Source of the DNA: Nageia nagi
Lineage: Eukaryota > Pinophyta
Length of the DNA stretch: 64,000 bases
Assembly: GCA_050084985.1 (NCBI GenBank)
Contig: JBITNC010000001.1
Span: 116,808,001 to 116,872,000 of the forward strand
Direction of reading: 5' to 3'
Under the pieces are notes generated by a model, which worked only from the letters and a program-made list of their open reading frames with translations, did no database searches and was not told where the DNA came from. Each line of letters starts with the position of its first letter. Within the stretch, counting starts at the first letter, position 1. This document shows, in pieces, positions 60,381 to 64,000 of this stretch. The position numbers and the translations under genes were made by a program.

Positions 60381-62702
60381 ATGGCTCCACCTGCAATTCT
60401 TCTCCGTTCAATTTTCATCATTCAGATGCTTGCAATCTGCGTGTTGGCTCAGCCGGCTAAAAAAAAAGATTACATATCAATTGGTTCAACCCTCAGCACG
60501 TCCAACACATCCAAGTGGACTTCGCCTGATGGAGAGTTTGCGTTTGGATTCTACAACATAACTCCATCTCAATATTTGCTCGGCATATGGTTTGAGAACA
60601 CATCTCCTAAGACTCTCGTTTGGACGGCCAACGGAGACAATCCTGTTGATGATGGATCTGCCTTGAATCTCTCTGGTAGCGGGCTGAACCTCTTTGATTC
60701 ACGAAGAAGCCTAACGTGGTCAGTGAATCAAAGTGTAAGTGGGGCTGCCATGCGAGATGATGGCAAAGCTTTGAGAATCCCACAGATACCATCTTGCCCG
60801 GCCAGAATATGATAATGAATTCTGTACTGTTCTCAAAAGCTTCGGCTTCAAACTATTCACCCGGCCGATTCAAGTTCATCTTGCAGTCTGATGGGAACTT
60901 GGTGATTTATCCAGTGGACCGCCTGGAGTCCGCCAGCGCTATTTGGAGCAGCAACACAAGGAAGCCATCTGAAAATCCATCGACGTTAAGATTCGATCCA
61001 ACTGGCGTTTTGTATTTAGTAAATAACACCAATTCAACTGTATGGAAGGCGGATGGAATTGCCGGATCAGGCCAGTTCCTTCGCAGGGTAACGCTAGACA
61101 CCGACGGGATTTTGAGACAATATGATTGGAACCTAATGGAGACTGCTTCTGGCTCTTGGTCCCGTGTCTGGCAGTCTGAAAAAGATCCTTGTCAAGTATA
61201 CGGCCAGTGTGGTTCTAATAGCTTTTGCCAATTAACAAGCCAGAGTTTGCCCAACTGCACTTGCCTTCCGGGATTCGATTTCGTGGACAATGAGGATCAC
61301 TTCAGGGGATGCCATCGAAACTCCTCCCTGCAAACCTGCACCGGGAACAGCAGCCTGTTGGAGCTTGAGAGCACAAATTGGCCCAACGGTGACGACTATT
61401 CAGTACTGAATATTGGCCGAAGTCAATGCAAGCAAGCCTGCCTTGATGACTGCATGTGTGTCGTAGCCATCTATAGCATTAGGCAAGGTATTTGTTTCAA
61501 GAAACAATTGCCCTTAATCGACGGCCGTAAAGCCACTGACATTGAGACTATAGCATTTGTCAAAGTATACCAAGGCATGCAAGTCCAGCCTCCGTTTCCT
61601 CACCCAAATCCGTTGCCGCCACAGAATAGGAACAGAAAGGGGAAGGGGAAGGGGAAGGGGCTTTTAGTGATTGGAATAAGCCTCTTGGCTTGCTCCTCGA
61701 TAATATTGGGTGCTGCTTTGTTGGTTGTTTGGCTGTGGAGGTCCGGTCCCAAGAGCAGAGTAGCCCATGAACAACAAAAGCTAATGGGTGACGGATTAAT
61801 ATCATTTACATATAAGGAGATAGATGATGCTACAGGAAGTTTCAGAGAAGAATTGGGAAGAGGTGCGTGCGGTAGAGTGTACAAAGGCAGGCTATCTGAC
61901 GGAAGAGAAGTTGCTGTGAAGTCTCTTGATAAACTTCTGGAGGAAGGCCGTGGCGAAAAGGAGTTTGTAACAGAGATGAAAGTGATAGGCTCCATTCATC
62001 ATAGAAATTGTGTTAAACTCTATGGTTTCTGCGTTGAAGGCACCCACAGGCTTCTGGTGTACGAATACATGATCAACGGGTCTCTGGACGGACTTTTGTT
62101 TGGAGAAGACGGCTTTCTGGATTGGAGCGTGCGCGATTCGATTGCTACAGGGATCGCAAAAGGCATACAGTATTTACATGAAGAATGCACATCGCAGATA
62201 CTTCACTGCGATATAAAGCCTCAAAACATTCTATTGGATGAAAATTGCAATCCTAAGGTATCTGACTTTGGCTTCGCAAAATTGATGAAAGCGGAGCAAA
62301 CTCGAACGTTTACAGGACCTCGTGGCACACGGGGTTATATAGCGCCTGAGTGGCATAGGAATCTCCCATCACAGCCAAAGCTGATGTCTATAGCTTTGGA
62401 GTGATGTTACTGGAAATTGTTTGTTGCAGGAAATCAGTGAAGCTAGATGCTCCCAAAGTGAAATCGTTTTGTTGGATTGGATTTACGATTGCTTGGAGAA
62501 AGGGCAGCTTGTGAAGTTGGTGGAGGCGCAGCAATTCTCATCAGGGAGCGAGATAGGGTCGCGGCAGTTGGAAAGAATGGTGTTGATTGGGTTGTGGTGT
62601 GTTCAAGAGGATCCATTTCTCAGGCCATCTATAAAAGCAGTTGTTCACATGCTGGAGGGAATTGTTGAGATTCCGGCACCCCCTCCTCGGGTCTGCTACT
62701 AG
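60381..62702 (+). pseudogene. G-type lectin S-receptor-like serine/threonine kinase, frame broken
   Basis: Intronless, GC-richer than its surroundings. The ATG at 60381 starts a signal peptide (MAPPAILLRSIFIIQMLAIC). Next is a B-lectin domain with GEFAFGFY and TLVWTANGDNPV, then an EGF-like region (DPCQVYGQCGSNSFC to CTCLPGFDFV), a PAN-like segment (CKQACLDDCMC), a transmembrane helix (LLVIGISLLACSSIILGAAL, about 61660-61740) and a kinase. The kinase has LGRGACGRVYKG, EVAVKSLDKL, ILHCDIKPQNILLDE (Cys instead of Arg before Asp: non-RD), VSDFGFAKL and [14 protein letters not shown]. Three lesions break the frame: a deletion of roughly 40 bases near 60765 (between DDG and SFENPTDTILPGQ), a one-base deletion near 62368, and one near 62455. 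The C-lobe to LRPSIKAVVHMLEG ends at 62702. Such receptors sit in the plasma membrane in defence or development signalling. Recent pseudogene or assembly errors. Confidence 0.85.
61639..61660 (+). repeat. (GGGGAA)n tract in the kinase coding region
   Basis: Four G4 runs separated by AA, coding a KGKGKGKG linker just outside the transmembrane helix. G-quadruplex-capable on the coding strand and a likely site of repeat-length change. Confidence 0.75.
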
Positions 62703-64000
62703 CATTCTTGTTCCGGACCACCCGTGGGAATGAAGTTCGTACGCACAGACTTCAGGTTTCATCTCTTTGAAATCCATTCATAAATATTTTGGGATTTTCT
62801 ACAACTAGTAACTACTTTGTATGAGATTATATTTGAATAATGCAAGTTCAAGATGTAATATCGTATATTTAGCATCTGTCAAGGATTAGGAGTTGTAGGC
62901 TTCGGCCAGTCGATGTTGGAGATACAGGTTAGGGACAAAGTGTCTCAACAAGCTAGCAGGTGAGTAAAAACAAAGAGATTTTCACTACATGTGTTGATAA
63001 TAATATAAGTTGTAGCATTCGAACTCGGCTACTGAAATTCTTGTCAAAGCCTGAAGTTTATGCTACAATCAGAGTGAAGTTCCATTCTAGAGTAATATAT
63101 TTTTCATTTCTATTTAACGTTTGTGTTTTTTTTACTTAATGATATGAATAGTAAATAACGATTCTCAATGTTATAGTTTTTATCATGATGTGGACTAAAG
63201 TTATTGATCTTTAATTAATCATAAGTTGCTGATTTCTATGCTTGAGAATGAATTTATTATTTTGATTTATTAAATTCTAAAAAAGAAATAAAATATATTA
63301 AGATATATGTACGAAGAGTGTGTTTAATGTTATAGAGGTTTAGAAATTTTATGTAGAAAATCATTGAATCATAGATCTTTGTAAATGTTTTTGATTAAGA
63401 TATTATCGTTGTGTGCTGGTCCTTTCTTGGCGACCGTCATTAATTCAAACTGGGGAAGGAATGACTTAAATGTGTGTGAAGATCTTCATTCCCAACTTCT
63501 ACAAATGATATCCTGCTTTCAGGTCAATATGTTTAAAAAATAAAATTATAATTTGATAATACATAAATAATAATAAATGATTGAGAGTGTATATATAATA
63601 TTTTGAATTTCAGTAATTTAATTCTCAAATTTATAATACTATAAATATGAAAAAAAGGTAGAATTTTTCATCTAAAATATTATTTCATTTAAAATTGTTG
63701 TAGAGTTGCATTCTTATATTTCATAATATGTTGTTTTTAATGTTTTATGTTTAGTTATGTTATTATTCTATTTAATTATATTTTAACTTTGCTCTAAGTA
63801 ATACTTTCATAAAAATGTATAATAAAGGTCTCTTCTAAGCTATCGAAGGGGATGTAATGGCGATGTGAAAATTTAGGATATCATCAACTTCTCATCACAT
63901 AGTAAAAGCTCTTGATTTATAAGATTCACAAACAACAAGTAATCATGAACTACAAATTAAAAAATTCAAATGGAGTGATAATGATGACAAAATTTCTAAA
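62703..64000. other. 3' flank of the kinase gene, AT-rich intergenic DNA
   Basis: Up to about 63000 the sequence has host-like composition; it is AT-rich beyond. AATAAT at about 62835 could serve as a polyadenylation signal. A short GC-richer patch at 63405-63525 has no recognisable coding content. Confidence 0.45.

Overview
This is nuclear DNA from a seed plant, most likely a gymnosperm such as a conifer. It is very AT-rich and full of decayed transposable elements. It carries plant-specific families (a G-type lectin receptor kinase, a PPR remnant, a plant mobile domain remnant, DUF4283 LINE ORF1, Ty1/copia and Ty3/gypsy elements) and two Penelope-like retroelement copies, a group reported from conifers. 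The species assignment is inference. A run of 100 N (50477-50576) is a scaffold gap.

Layout. 1-3355: no gene seen. 3376-4330: a non-autonomous element of a three-copy inverted-repeat family (others at 20640-20876 and 47476-48464). 4627-7240: heavily mutated transposase-like pseudogene. 7259-7980: TA microsatellite, telomere-like tract and a polypyrimidine block. 9800-10255: tandem array. 12019-13446: LINE ORF1 (DUF4283) pseudogene, minus strand. 14990-19260: possible exon series of a decayed minus-strand gene, split by a small LTR element (15746-17728). 20093-25100: locally duplicated repeats with a MULE-like element (21852-22726) whose 9-bp target duplication and paralogous empty site are both readable. 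26100-27498: Penelope-like copy A. 28281-29308: unrecognised broken ORF. 29312-37584: old Ty3/gypsy element with LTRs, a gag remnant and an antisense plant mobile domain gene. 37836-46651: young Ty1/copia element on the minus strand with 525-bp LTRs, a GAAAA target duplication, a broken gag-pol, a 3-kb leader with a GC-rich island, and a tandem hairpin array near its 3' end. 48600-50476: Penelope-like copy B. 51060-53960: second gypsy remnant lacking RT. 55478-57304: second copia remnant (5' LTR, PBS, gag start). 57331-57660: PPR remnant. 60381-62702: G-type lectin receptor-like kinase, the only host gene close to intact but with three frame-breaking lesions.

Apart from the kinase, nothing appears functional. 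The window is a layered record of insertion and decay: the copia element split an older reading frame, the gypsy LTR abuts a Q/H-rich ORF, the small LTR element split an exon series, and the MULE-like element split one unit of a local duplication. No RNA gene, CRISPR array or conventional operon was found.
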